Notes: generated from the letters alone by a model not told the origin. 64,000 bases of DNA from Sinotaia quadrata (GCA_028829895.1 CM054181.1:14974001-15038000), one strand, 5' to 3'; positions 47,803 to 60,002 are shown, numbered from the stretch's first letter. Made by a program: numbers and translations.

Positions 47803-47950
47803 ACCTACTCGGAATACGCCGGGTAGCGTCACGTGAGTTTCTCGGCAACAGGCATTCGCCATTGTCACACCCCAAGGACAACGATGCAGTTGTCGATTGG
47901 TGTTTTGCAGTTGCTTAGCAACCATCTGTCTGCATTTAACTGACAATTGT
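47803..47950 (-). promoter_or_regulatory. Candidate internal promoter with two X-boxes
   Basis: GTTGCTTAGCAAC (47910-47922) and GTTTCTCGGCAAC (47837-47849) both fit the RFX X-box consensus RYYNYY-N(1-3)-RRNRAC, 60 bp apart. A CCAAT box (minus, about 47896-47900) lies between them. The area is richer in CpG than its surroundings and ends at a strong donor, GAGTAG|GTGAGA, at the 47803 side, as if a short 5' exon lay here. RFX X-boxes mark promoters of ciliary genes in animals, so a ciliary role for the gene is possible but unproven. Confidence 0.4.
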
Positions 47951-48239
47951 TGTTAGTAAACTAAATTAGAACTTGAGAGCTGTTGGTAACTTTGACGGAA
48001 TGCCGTCACCAACGCAAAGAAAATGATTTGTATCTAAGTTTAATTTTATCCTCACTGGCTAAGGGGAAATAATGGTTGCTAATTTGATGTTATAATTATG
48101 GTCGGTGTCAAGACTAAATGATGGAACTTGTAAAGTCGAACTAGTAAGGCATGAGGTTTAGAAACTTAACTTAGCTAACTAAATTCTTTGCCATATAAAT
48201 TGTTCTGTTGTTTTTTTTTAATTCTGTTGAGTATGAAGC

Positions 48240-49035
48240 AAGGTTTTGGACATAATAGTGCTAACAAATACTTTAGACACATTAGTGCTAAACAGGTCGT
48301 TAGACACATTAGCATAACAAGGTCTTTGGATAGATTAGTGCTAACAATGTCTTTGGACATATTAGTACTAATGAGGTCTTTGGACGCATTAGTTCTAACA
48401 AGAAAGTCTTTGAACATATTAGTGCTAATGAGGTCTTTGGACACATTAGTGCTAACAAGAAAGCCTTTGGACATATTAGTGCTTATGAGGTCTTTGGACA
48501 CATTAGTGCTAACAAGAAAGCCTTTGGACATATTAGTGCTTATGAGGTCTTTGGACACATTAGTGCTTATGAGGTCTTTGGACACATTAGTGCTAACAAG
48601 AAAGCCTTTGGACATATTAGGACTAATGAGGGAGGTCTTTGGACACATTAGTGCTAACAAGAAAGCCTTTGGACACATTAGTGCTTATGAGGTCTTTGGA
48701 CATATTAGTGTTAATGAGGTCTTTAGACACATTAGTGCTAACAAGAAAGCCTTTGGACACATTAGTGCTAACGAGAAGATCTTTGGACCCATTAGTACTA
48801 ACAAAAAAGTCTTTGGACACTTTAGTTCCAAAAAGAACATCTTTGGATGAATTAGTACATTAATGATAACGCAGATGTCTTTGGACACATTAATACTAAC
48901 GAGAAGGTATTTGGACACATTAATGCTAATAAGAAAGTCCTTGGACACTTTAGTGCTAACGAGAAGGTCTTTGGACACATTAATACAGTAATGCTAATGG
49001 ATAAAATAGTACTAACGAGAAGGTCTTTGACTACA
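48240..49035. repeat. Minisatellite, unit about 30-36 bp, ~25 copies
   Basis: Units of TTTGGACACATTAGTGCTAA plus CAAGAAAGCC or TGAGGTC. The 220-codon plus frame and several minus frames are false repeat peptides. Confidence 0.95.
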
Positions 49036-49128
49036 TTACTATTTAATTTATTATCATACAGATATTAATTTTGCGAATATTATATTGTGTCACGACGACC
49101 AGTGACTGTACTTAGCTTTGTTTATGTT

Positions 49129-49398
49129 TTACTTTTTATGGGCTCCAGTAGTTACAAGCATTCTGTGGTATTCATCGTCGGATAGCGGGTATTTTATAAC
49201 GCGATACTGTTTCGTCTGGGTGAATCCGCCATGACCCGGAAGTATTAAGAAATAGTGTTGACTGACCATTGAGCAGTAATAGGACGGATAGCATGGAAGC
49301 AGAGTGTGAAAGGAGAAGGGACTGCCGACGCCTACATTATTTTTTTTATTGACATCTCGCAAGAAGTAAGAGGAAAAAAAGAGAGAAGGGTTCAGCAA
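49129..49398 (-). CDS. Unrecognised non-repetitive ORF, 89 codons
   Basis: Open minus-strand frame with balanced composition (for example QHYFLILPGHGGFTQTKQYR, then KYPLSDDEYHRML). No family is recognised, no strong splice or promoter signals were seen, and the start is arbitrary. It could be an old transposon fragment, an unplaced exon, or chance. Confidence 0.15.
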   Translation of the reverse strand: MLNPSLFFSSYFLRDVNKKNNVGVGSPFSFHTLLPCYPSYYCSMVSQHYFLILPGHGGFTQTKQYRVIKYPLSDDEYHRMLVTTGAHKK

Positions 49399-49710
49399 TA
49401 GTCATCTTACTACTAAAATCCAACAAATGAATTCCTCAAATCAGTTAACTTATTTGATTTGTCCCCTAGCAAAATCGTAAGTTTAAGAAACTGGAAAATA
49501 ATTTCCTCTTCCTTTCTTGAGAGGAATTTCCTCCAAGTCCGTAGCGGAAGCAATAAAAGAGCTGGTGTTTTGAGTGACACACTTCCTTTTTTCACCTTCG
49601 CAACGATTTGGCAAATTTCTTGAAGGCGTGGGTCGTATTATCTGGAACTGTGCAGTATTCAACGAGCCGCTAATAAAATAATGGTTCTGGCACGCGCGCG
49701 CGTGTGTGTT

Positions 49711-49813
<103 letters not shown>

Positions 49814-49914
49814 TAGACAACTAGGCGAATGAGATTCAAATCGACCGTAATTGTGACGAATGGCGGATAACGTCGTTACATGAAGGGGAGGTTTGTGTTT
49901 TGAGGACTGAAGAA

Positions 49915-50085
49915 AGTGTACTTGGTGTAGCATTACAGTCACTTAATGTGTTTGGTGTAGCATTTCAGTCACTTAATGTGTTTGGAGTGGCATTACAGTC
50001 ACTAATGTGTTTGGTGTGGCATTACAGTCACTAATGTGTTTGGTGTGGCATTACAGCCACTTATGTGTTTGCTGTGGGCAATGCT
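49915..50085. repeat. Minisatellite, unit about 31 bp, ~5 copies
   Basis: Units of TTTGGTGTGGCATTACAGTC plus ACTAATGTG. Confidence 0.9.
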
Positions 50086-50579
50086 TGGTGTGACAATTAA
50101 GTCACAAGTGTAAAGTTTAGACTAAATAAATAATTGTTCTGTTTAATCTTTCTGGGCATTGTTCTGTTGACTTGATTGAAAATCTAGTGGAGAGTTGTCT
50201 TTCTGGAGGGAAAAAATGGAAAATTGTTCAAACTAAAAATCACTTGATGCTTTTATTTGTTAAAAGTGGAAATGACGGGTGCTGTTATGGAATAAACCTT
50301 AATAAACAACTATCGTCACGTACAGACAGACATCGGACTTGAAAATGTTATGGAATAGACCTTAAGCAGGTATTGTTCCGAAGATACGTTTGCTTAGAAG
50401 GGTACAGTTTTAAAGTCTGATAGTTGTCTACTTTATCTCTCGAGTGTATTTCCTCAACCGCCACTCAACTTGCTAACTTTCTGAAGAGAACAGATTGCGA
50501 GAGCATTACCAAAAGTAAATAACATTTTTTAACAGTGGGGATTTAAGCCAGTGGTCCCCAGCGCGACGCGATGTTCTAT

Positions 50580-50830
50580 CCAGTCTCTCGTCACTCATTT
50601 TAGGTTCTGTAAAAATATTGTAGCTGTTCCATTCAATCTTTCATCACTCATTTTAGGTTCTGTAAAAATATTGTAGCTGTTCCATTCAATCTTTCATCAC
50701 TCATTTTAGGTTCTGTAAAAATATTGTAGGCTGTTCCATCCAATCTTTCATCACTCATTTTAGGTTCTGTAAAAATATTGTAGGCTGTTCCATCCAATCT
50801 TTCGTCACTCATTTTAGGTTCTGTAAAATC
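50580..50830. repeat. Minisatellite, unit about 55 bp, ~5 copies
   Basis: Units of TCATCACTCATTTTAGGTTC plus TGTAAAAATATTGTAG and GCTGTTCCATCCAATCTT. A T-rich unique stretch follows to 51440; its plus frame at 50911-51174 is unsupported. Confidence 0.9.
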
Positions 50831-51445
50831 AATCATTGCGGATGTTACTTCTAAAGACGAAGTCCTGTGTACATTTCCAAATATGAAGAAAGTATTATGA
50901 GGTAGAGATTTTGCTATTCTGGAGCAATTTGAAAGAGATTTCAGCATTCATCATCATTAAACCTGTGGTTATTTTATTTGTGAATATTTTTACTTGTCAA
51001 CTAGAGATAACTAAAATGGCTACTTCGAAAAGAAGAGAAACAGTAGAACTGGAGTATTTGGACTTTCAAAATTATATTATTCTAAAAATCGATAAAATTA
51101 ATAATTTTTTAAATCTGGTTCACCTGAAAGGATTTCCTGCTTTAAAAAATAAAGCATACAACATACAAACTTGATTCCACTTGTCTATGTGAATTTCTGT
51201 TATCAACGATGAATACAACGAAATCAAAATACAGCTCTTAACTGATAGATGCCCATCTTGACGACTGCTTGCAAACAGAAATTTCATTCTAATCTCCCAA
51301 CTGTGAAAAACTGGTTATTGATATGCAATGACAAAATACACTGATTTATTACAAGAAATCAAGTGAATTGATACATTTTCTCCATTTAGTGCTGATGAAC
51401 GCTTATGATTAAAACTTGTGCTTATCGTTTTTACATATTTGATTT

Positions 51446-53332
51446 TGTGGCAGAGTATATTTACCTATCCATATTTCTAAACTTAATTGTTATATAAATT
51501 GTTAAATTGTCGAAGTGACCCGACCTTGGGCACTCTTTATGATGGCATTTTTGTAAGTGTCAGAGTTGGAGTAAACACTCGAGTTCAGAATATGCTAGAA
51601 ATTGCTGATGTAATGCAAACTAGTTTCAACTAGATGAGTAGTTTTTATTATCCAATGATTAAGATTTACGAGAACATGGCCAACCAACGGGCTGAGATTT
51701 AAAGTTTACCTGCTTTAGATAATTCTATTGTCTAATCACTTGAATTTGGTGTGGCAAGAAGTCTGGTCATGAAAGGCAGTCATTAGCTTAATGATGAGAA
51801 CTGACTAATTGAGAGAGAATGGACTTAGAAATATTTCGTATTTTGTATTATGTGAGTAGACTAATTTCTACAAATGTTTGAACTAGGGCTCCGATTGCCA
51901 TCAGTTTTACTGATCTATTCTCGTGGTCAGGAGTCGCCACGATTCTCGCGATTTCTCGTTGAAGTTGGCCCACTGTGTGATCTGGTCAATCCTACCCACA
52001 ACGGTACAGCAACAGAGTAACGGTTTTTCACCTGCTGCATATAATAAATATAATCAGCTGTTGCCAGCAGATAGTTTGGTGCAACAGTTGCCATCAGTTT
52101 AATAAATCCTCTTTCTTCTACCATTGTCATCAGTTTAATAAATCCTCTTCCTTCTACCATTGTCATCAGTTTAATAAATCCTCTTTCTTCTACCATTGTC
52201 ATCAGTTTAATAAATCCTCTTTCTTCTACCATTGTCATCAGTTTAATAAATCCTCTTCCTTCTACCATTGTCATCAGTTTAATAAATCCTCTTTCTTCTA
52301 CCATTGTCATCAGTTTAATAAATCCTCTTCCTTCTACCATTGCCATCAGTTTAATAAATCCTCTTCCTTCTACCATTGCCATCTGTCACAAATCTTCAAC
52401 GATACAATCAACAATTCTCGCTGTTATTTCTTTGGCTTTATTGTCAGTTGAATACGGGATGATACTGTGACAGATGACGAGACTTATTTGTGGTATTTCC
52501 ATTATAAGCAATCTCTGGATGCTTACAACCCATAAAAATGCAGTACACTTTGTTCATGTACGCCGCTATTGGCGTTTGACCATCATTTGATTTAAAACCA
52601 AAATGTTTCCACAGACTATAATTTTTTTATTTTTTTTTTTGCCTTTGCCTTTGCAAGCGATACATATCTGTAGCTGTTATCCATTTTAACGGTATTTAAA
52701 ATATAGACAGTAAGTCTAAACTGTGCGCGAAAGTTCTACATTGCTGTCTACTGTTTAACTGTATTGCCGTCAAGCCATGCACACTGCCGTTAATTCACGA
52801 ATTTCCTAAGTTTTCACGAACGATTTGACGGTATTGAATTACTGCCCCTGGGCTGAGGTGCGTTCACAGCATTACAGCACTGAAGACTGTGTGTGGGAGC
52901 AATGGCTTTGGATGTCAATGACGATCAAACTGCCAGTAATGGAGCGCGCTTGGCGTATTTGACCTTCTTACACATATTGATAACCTTATGTTAGAGAAGA
53001 AAGTGTGTGGATGGGGGCTTGCTAAATATAGATTAAAGATGGATTTATCTTGGGTGGAGGCTCTCTAAATTTAGATTAAAGACGGATTTATCTTCTCCTT
53101 TAGTAAGTTTTCCACGTACGGAAATATTGTGTGACCGTAAATGTTTGTCTTTAATGTTGTGGAAAAAAGAAAACGTTTTCAGCGCCTGCATATCCGCCAA
53201 GTGAGAGAGATGAATAGTGTCTGCTGGAGAATTATTAATAACCTAAATTAAGATTCTCATCCCTTGTAATTAGTTAGGAATGATTAATTAATTAATAATA
53301 ATAACCATTAACTAGGTGGCGTTGGCGTCACA
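51446..53332 (-). mobile_element. Solo LTR-like element, copy 2 (rearranged)
   Basis: Read on minus it starts TGTGACGCCAACG (53332) and ends CTGCCACA (51446). Parts 53332-52957 and 51890-51446 align with copies 1 and 3. The middle (about 51890-52957) does not, and replaces about 370 bp of copy 3; it contains a 36-bp minisatellite. A 40-bp internal duplication (53017-53095) is also present. Flanks GATTT and GTTTG do not form a clear target-site duplication. Confidence 0.6.
52085..52385. repeat. 36-bp minisatellite, ~8 copies
   Basis: Units of CATCAGTTTAATAAATCCTC plus TTCCTTCTACCATTGT, inside LTR copy 2. The multiple-of-three unit makes a false minus frame. Confidence 0.95.
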
Positions 53333-53479
53333 GTTTGTTTATTGAAATCCGGATGCAAATAACAATGCAAAGAGTATTTTAATTAACGTTAGCTGGATGT
53401 CTATGTTAACAAAAGAATAATAAATAAATTTCAACCACTAGTTCAACGATTATATTTTATAAAGCTTAAAACTGTGGTA

Positions 53480-54035
53480 CGTATTGTAAAAGCTATGTAA
53501 TTTGTCTTCAGGTAGATACGTGTTGTAAAAGCTATGTAATTTGTCTTCAGGTAGATACGTGTTGTAAAAGCTACGTAATTTGTCTTCAGGTAGATACGTG
53601 TTGTAAAAGCTATGTGATTTGTCTTCAGGGTAGATACGTGTTGTAAAGGCTATGTAATTTGTCTTCAGGTAGATACGTGTTGTAAAAGCTATGTGATTTG
53701 TCTTCAGGTAGATACGTGTTGTAAAAGCTACGTAATTTGTCTTCAGGTAGATACGTGTTGTAAAAGCTATGTGATTTGTCTTCAGGTAGATACGTGTTGT
53801 AAAAGCTATGTGATTTGTCTTCAGGTAGATACGTGTTGTAAAAGCTACGTAATTTGTCTTCAGGTAGATACGTGTTGTAAAAGCTATGTAATTTGTCTTC
53901 AGGTAGATACGTGTTGTAAAAGCTTCGTAATTTGTCTTCAGGTAGATACGTGTTGTAAAAGCTATGTGATTTGTCTTCAGGTAGATACGTGTTGTAAAAG
54001 CTACGTAATTTGTCTTCAGGTAGATTCAAATAGAG
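53480..54035. repeat. 39-bp minisatellite, ~14 copies
   Basis: Units of ACGTGTTGTAAAAGCTATGT plus AATTTGTCTTCAGGTAGAT, differing mainly at TATGTAA/TATGTGA/TACGTAA. Multiple of three, open on both strands. Confidence 0.95.
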
Positions 54036-54839
54036 CACGTTCTCATAGTAATAGTGAAAGATTAATTGCCAAATAGCCTATTGAAAACTTTGAACATGTT
54101 AAATTACCTCTTTAATGTTATAGATTTTCTTATATTGTGTATTATTAAAATGATGTTTTGCGTATTATTAAATGTCTTGACGCCAGCCACACTCTTCTCA
54201 AAATTTGAATGTATTTTTGGCCACAAAGAGTTTGGAGGTCACCGCTCTGTCATCAGTGTTCAGTTAGATCTCGTGTTAGTTCAACAACAACTTGCATAAT
54301 TTCGCATATTGACCACGAAATCAACTAATGTTGAGAGTGGGCATCATGCAGATATGTATCAATCAATCAATCAATCAATCAGTCAGTAAAAAAAAAAAAT
54401 CAGATCGCTATTATCTTGGTTTGACTGGCGTTCGCACTGGCTCGCGCGGCATGGTTCGACTGGAGCACGCACTGGCTCGTTTGGTACTTGCTGGAACGGT
54501 TCAGAATTAAGAAATCAATGAGTGATCGAAGTACTTTCAAGCAGATTATTATTTGATTTAGATTTGATCATTGCGCCAATATTAAGAGAGAAAAGAACGA
54601 TTGTATTAACCGCAGTGTGCGCGTGTAGTTGTACTGGAATGGCGGCAAGAATCTGACTTCAACTAAGTGAGGAAAGCCGCGGACGGTGTTGAAAAATTAA
54701 TTACTGAGCTATTTTAGTCACACAAAGAGAGTCGATTAAAGTAGAAGTCCGTTAACGTGGAAATGTGAACGCCTAAAATAGGTGTACTGGGAATAGTGCA
54801 TAATATTTATTAACAATGTACACATATGTTTTAACTCCA

Positions 54840-55105
54840 CCATGGATTGAATTCCGTGTAGGACCTGTTCAAAGGATGGGTTGAATTCCGTGTAGGACCT
54901 GTTCAAAGGGGTTGAATTCCGTGTAGGACCTGTTCAAAGGATGGGTTGAATTCCGTGTAGGCCCTGCAGGTTTTGGGTTGTTCTGTAGGCCCTGCTCAAA
55001 CGATGGGTTGAATTCTGTAGGCCCTGTTCAAACGATGGGTTGAATTCCGTGTAGGCCCCGTTCGAACGTTTTGGGTTGATTTTCGTGTAAGGCCCTATTC
55101 AAAGT
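54840..55105. repeat. Minisatellite, unit about 35 bp, ~7 copies
   Basis: Units of GGGTTGAATTCCGTGTAGGC plus CCTGTTCAAACGAT with length changes. The 54040-54840 sequence before it is unique, with a short (AATC)n at 54358-54380. Confidence 0.9.
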
Positions 55106-55204
55106 GATTGATCAGAAGTATAAATTTTTCTAGTCAGCGACTGTCCGGCATTAAATCATTAAACAGATGAAGAATATGACAAGTTAATTCAGCTGTTTAG
55201 TTTC

Positions 55205-55455
55205 CAGTGATCAACACCCTTTCTCTTCTCTCTATTTCTTCATCTCTCTCTTCTCTTTTACTCTCCTTTCTCTTGTCTATCCACCTCTCTCTCTCTTCTC
55301 TCCTTCCCCAAATCTCTCCCTCTAATTCTTCTCATTTTATTTTCTCTGTTTATTACTTCCTCTCTCTCTCTCTCTCTCTATTTTTCTCTCTCCCCATCTC
55401 TCTTTTGTTTCTTCTTCTACTTCTTTCTCTTTCTCACTCACTCTATCTCTCCCCC
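55205..55455. repeat. Pyrimidine-rich (TCTC)n tract
   Basis: About 250 bp almost free of purines on plus, with interrupted CT repeats. The following 55460-56260 stretch is unique; two overlapping ORFs there (55611-55805 minus and 55729-55977 plus) are unsupported. Confidence 0.9.
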
Positions 55456-56262
55456 TATTCCCAATTGGCCAGTTGGAATAAAATATAAAATAAATAAACA
55501 TATCTGGGGTAAGACCTTTTCCAAATGGTAATAAATTATTGTTTCCAACCCGTAATCTATTTTTCAATCTGGCTAATCAATGTCAATTTCTTAAGGTGAT
55601 GTTCGGTAAATTAAGGAGTGCACATGCTCTCACGAGCCATGGCCAAGCGCAGTCTCATAGTAACTGGAGAGGGCGGCAGTGGGTCTGAATAAAGCCCACG
55701 GGTTAATAACAAAATATTCACTTTCCAAGTGTTAAATGCAAAGCTGGAATCAAAGGCCAAAACTTTTGGGAATGCAGCTCTTCTCGACAAACTTCTAAAA
55801 CTCAAAACAATCTTTCAACAAATTCTTGCTTTGGGCCGCCTACTATCATTCTCGTTGTGTGGGAGTGGAGGGGAGGGGGAAGGATGGGGGTGGCTGCTTC
55901 TTGTAATGCGTTCTTACGAATTATTTATGAATCTCGCTATTAGTAACGTAGAAGTAACTTTGTCGATGTTTCCATAGGCGTCATACGGTTACTTGTTACA
56001 GTTAAGGGTCTACTTGATTTCCATCGGAACACTGAATAAATCCAGTGTAACTAATCACAATACTTTATCGCGACACTCATTCTAATTATTACTTTTAATT
56101 ATTACATTAACAAATCGATGTTACTAGTCCGTAGATACTTTTATCGGGGCACTTATATCTAATATTATTTGTTATCCTTCTGAATCTGGATGCTGATAAT
56201 CCAGTGTTACTAGTTTTAGGCACTTATCGTGATGCTAGCAAACTGTTACCTTTGATAGGTAC

Positions 56263-57432
56263 TGTGACGTCACCGCCACTTAGTTAATGGATATGATTAT
56301 TATTAATTAATTAATCATTCAAAACTAATTACAAGTGATGAGAATCTTATCCTCCAGCAGACACCACTCGTCTCTCTCACTTGGCGGATATGCGGGCGCT
56401 GTAAACGTTTATCTCTTCCACAACGTTTAATGATAAACGTTTACCGTCACACAATATTCCTTAGGTGCAAAACTTCTTACTAAAGGAGAAGACAAATCCG
56501 TCTTTAATCTCTATTTAGTGAGCCCCAATCGACAAACTTTCTTCTCCAACAAAAGGTTGTCAAAATGTGTAAGAAGGTTAATAAATTTAACAATAAATTT
56601 ATTAAATCAATTCTGCACTAGAAATTGCCCAATGTAATCAGCATACTTTGCCACAATACATATACTTCCACACACTGCTCCCTCCCTCTACCACAGTCGG
56701 TTGTAGTGGTTAACAATCAGTGGACCTGAGATTCAAATCATACACAGAAGATAGAAAAAGAGAAATGGCTGCTTGCCCTGAAAATTATAATCAAGGAGCA
56801 GCACTAAGTTTCCAGTTTATCACTTTATAACTCCATTCTTTCTTACATTCCAGTCTCAACTTAAATTTCCTTCAATGGTATTTATTAGCCTGATACATGC
56901 ACACAGCATATCAAAACAATGTCAAGTATCTAGCACACTCTATACATGCAGCTTAATTCAAATATTTGTAGAAATGGTAGTCTACTCACTTAATACATCT
57001 TATTAAGACACAAGGATAATGTATCAATAGCAAAATGCATGAAATATTTCTAGGTCCATTCTCTCTCAATCAGTCAGTTAACTCACCATCAAGCTAACGG
57101 CCAACTTTCAAGACCAGACTTCTTTGACACTTCAAATTCAAGCGATTAGATAATAGGTTTCTTTGCAGCATGTAAACTTTTAGATCTCATACATTGGCTG
57201 GTCACATTCTCATAAATTTTAACCATTTGATAATAAATAAAAAAAAACTATGCGCCCAGTTGGGATGGTTTGCATTACATCAGCAATTTCTAGCATATTA
57301 TCAACTCGGTGTTCACTTCAACTCAGACACTTTCAAAAATACCGTCATAATGTGTGCCCAAGGTCGGGTTACTCTGACAATTTATATAACAATTAAATTT
57401 TAAAATATGGAGGGGAAATGTAGTCTGCCACA
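56263..57432 (+). mobile_element. Solo LTR-like element, copy 3 (simplest copy)
   Basis: Starts TGTGACGTCACCG and ends TGCCACA (1,170 bp), with flanks GGTAC (56258-56262) and GGTTC (57433-57437), a 5-bp target-site duplication with one mismatch. It sits in the left edge of the minisatellite whose unit contains ATAGGTACCTTATCG, so the empty site can be recognised. It lacks the internal duplications of copy 1 and the replacement of copy 2, so it best represents the family. No coding frame is present. Confidence 0.72.
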
Positions 57433-57885
57433 GGTTCTTTATCGTAATCCTGGTAAACTAAATGTTACTTGCTATATGTACTGTAGTGAGATACTGGTAA
57501 TCTAATGGTATTTGTTATGGGTACTATCTTGAATGCTGGTAATCCAATGCTACTTGTTATAGGTACCTTATCGAGACACAGGTAATCCAATGCTACTTGT
57601 TATAGGTACCTTATCGGGACACAGGTAATCCAATGCTACTTGTTATAGGTACCTTATCGGGACACAGGTAATCCAATGCTACTTGTTATAGGTACCTTAT
57701 CGGAACACAGGTAATCCAATGATACTTGTTATAGGTACCTTATCGGAACACAGGTAATCCAATGATACTTGTTATAGGTACCTTATCGGAACACAGGTAA
57801 TCCAATGATACTTGTTATAGGTACCTTATCGGAACACAGGTAATCCAATGATACTTGTTATAGGTACCTTATCTGATAACCCTGT
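57433..57885. repeat. 43-bp minisatellite, ~10 copies
   Basis: Units of AATCCAATGATACTTGTTAT plus AGGTACCTTATCGGAACACAGGT. The left units are diverged and continue on the other side of LTR copy 3 (56050-56262). Confidence 0.95.
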
Positions 57886-58560
57886 GTTGTTATCTTCTTA
57901 CCTTACTATTTTCTATGGATTTTGGTAGTCCAGTGTTGTTATCTTACTATTTTCCAAGAATTCTGGTAATCCAGAGTTGTTATCTTGTTATCCTACTAGT
58001 TTATATGGATTCTGGTAATCCAGTATTGTTATCTTGTTATCCTATATTTTCAAAGGATACTGGTAATCCAGTGTTATTATTTTGCTTCTTTACCCGGCAG
58101 TTGATACTATTGTATCTAGATGTTGATAATCCAGTGTTATTGTTATACTACTACTGTATCTTGATGTTGATAATCCAGTTCCATTTGTTATATTACTAAT
58201 ATATCTAGATGTTGATAATCCAGTGTTATTGTTATACTACTACTGTATCTTGATGTTGATAATCAGTTCCATTTGTTATACAACTACTGTATCTTGATGT
58301 TGATTATCCAGTTCATTTGTTATATTTCTAATATATCTGGATGTTGATAATCCATTGATATTTCTTCTACTACTACTACTACTAAATCTGGCTGTTGATA
58401 ATTCATTGTTATTTGTTATACTACTATTGCATCTGGATGTTAATAATCCAGCTTTACTTGTTATATTACTAATATATGCGGATGTTGATAATCCAGTATT
58501 ATTTCTTATACTACTATTGTATCTGGCTGTTGGTAATACAGTGTTATTTCTTATTTAATT
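57885..58560. repeat. Degenerate GATAATCCAGTGTTATT minisatellite
   Basis: Units of about 45 bp around TCTGGATGTTGATAATCCAG, probably related to the neighbouring 43-bp array. Confidence 0.85.
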
Positions 58561-58614
58561 ATCTAGTTATCAAGTACGTTAAAGGTTTGCGTATTCAGTT
58601 ATAACACGCAGCCT

Positions 58615-59165
58615 AGCATTGCAGACGTGATATGAGCAATCTAGTATTACAGTCATGACATTGTCAATCATGTATTAGAGTCGTGACACAAGCAATCTAG
58701 TATTACAGTCATGACATAGGCAATCTAGTATAGTATTACAGTCATGACATAGGCAATCTAGTATAGTATTACAGTCATGACATAGGCAATCTAGTATAGT
58801 ATTACAGTCATGACATAGGCAATCTAGTATAGTATTACATTCATGACATAGGCAATCTAGTATTATAGTTATGATATAGACACCGTCAATCTAGCGACAT
58901 TGGCAGTATAGTATTACAGTCGTGACATAGGCAATATAATATTACAGTCGTGACACTGACAGTAAAGTATCACAGTCATGACATTGGCAGTATGATAGTA
59001 CATTTGTGACATTGTCAGTCTAGCATTAGAGTCGTGACATTTGGCAGTATAGTATTGTCAGTTTAGTGTTGCAGGTATGGCAGAGGGAATCTAGTGTTAC
59101 CATCGTGATACAGGCAATCTAGTAACATTGTCACTCTAGTAATACGGTCGTGACAATCTATTATT
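58615..59165. repeat. Minisatellite, unit about 28-33 bp
   Basis: Units of AGTATTACAGTCATGACATA plus GGCAATCT; five units at 58710-58850 are nearly identical, outer ones diverged. Confidence 0.9.
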
Positions 59166-59545
59166 ACGTCCTATACACACTTTAACTCTGGCCGGGAAAA
59201 TACATACTCCAGCGTAACTTATTAAAATAAAATCTTGGGATGACTAATTAATCGAAAATTCGAAAGTCATTTATATACTTCTGCTTAACATTCGCTTTCG
59301 AAGTTCGCTGATTTTTGCAGACAAGTTGCAAAACGTACAGTTACGTTTTTAACGTCCGTTCACTCCCATAAGCGTAATCGTTTCTTTAAGCAGCAACGCA
59401 ATCGGCGTTTGGACAGAGCCATGACTTTTGTTGATAAATTCATAAATTGCATAACTCGGCAAACTTTCCCCTTGACAACAATCTTTCTCGCTTCTTACAA
59501 AAATAAACAAAACGCCAATCGGCGGGCGTTCGTCTGTTCGTTTAC

Positions 59546-59752
59546 CTTCGTTTCCAGTCTCGATCCCTCCAGAACGAACGAAGAAATGGGCGGCATGTTG
59601 TCAACATCAGAACTGTCCTCTACCAGACTGACACCACCCGTCTCCGGTTTCTCTGACACCCTGTCAATTTGCTCGTCTCTCTGGGCGCTCAACCTTGCCT
59701 CTTGGATTCTCTTACGTCGCCGATGACGTCGGAACATTAACCCGGACAGCAT
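59546..59752 (-). CDS. Exon 1 (probable): start of the EF-hand gene
   Basis: ATG at 59752-59750 in good context (TTTCACCATGC) with an in-frame TGA 27 nt upstream. 69 codons to the donor CTGGAAACGAAG|GTAAAC (phase 0). It encodes a strongly basic start (MLSGLMFRRHRRRKRIQEAR), then an acidic and Ser-rich part (SLVEDSSDVDNMPPISSFVL). No signal peptide is evident. Composition is clearly coding-like and GC-richer than its surroundings. Its link to exon 4, about 22 kb away, is inferred from strand and phase; it could instead belong to a separate transcript. Confidence 0.65.
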
Positions 59753-59992
59753 GGTGAAACAAAAGCTCGAGGGAGTTCAAATCTCTTCCTAGTGATTAAA
59801 GCATTTTTTCAACTCCACGAGCAAGGAAATCGCCGACCCGCAGCTCTGATCGCAACCAAAACAGGGGCACCAACTCGCGTTCAGTTACCTCCCACTGCGG
59901 CTGGTATGTTTGTACCCGTTTAGCCGTGTCGGTTGGGGTACGTAGAGGAGCGCAGAGCTAAGTTCGATCAGCAGTGTTACCAGTGTGATCGA

Positions 59993-60002
59993 TTATATAA
60001 AG
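59993..60002 (-). promoter_or_regulatory. TATA-like element, usable on both strands
   Basis: TTATATAAAG contains TATATAA on minus (about 240 bp upstream of the exon 1 ATG, giving a 5' UTR near 210 nt) and TATATAAAG on plus. The surrounding 59780-60060 is CpG-richer than average. Confidence 0.4.

Noticed and set aside
48188..48850. 220-codon plus-strand ORF
   Set aside because: It is a translation of the 30-36 bp minisatellite; the peptide repeats with the DNA and both strands are open.
49635..49680. Exon with peptide IIRPTPSRNLPNRCE
   Set aside because: Splice signals are moderate and phase does not continue into any of the other candidate exons.
53480..54035. Array of minimal promoters or coding repeats on both strands
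   Set aside because: 39-bp unit, a multiple of three, open by arithmetic; no start, splice or promoter evidence.
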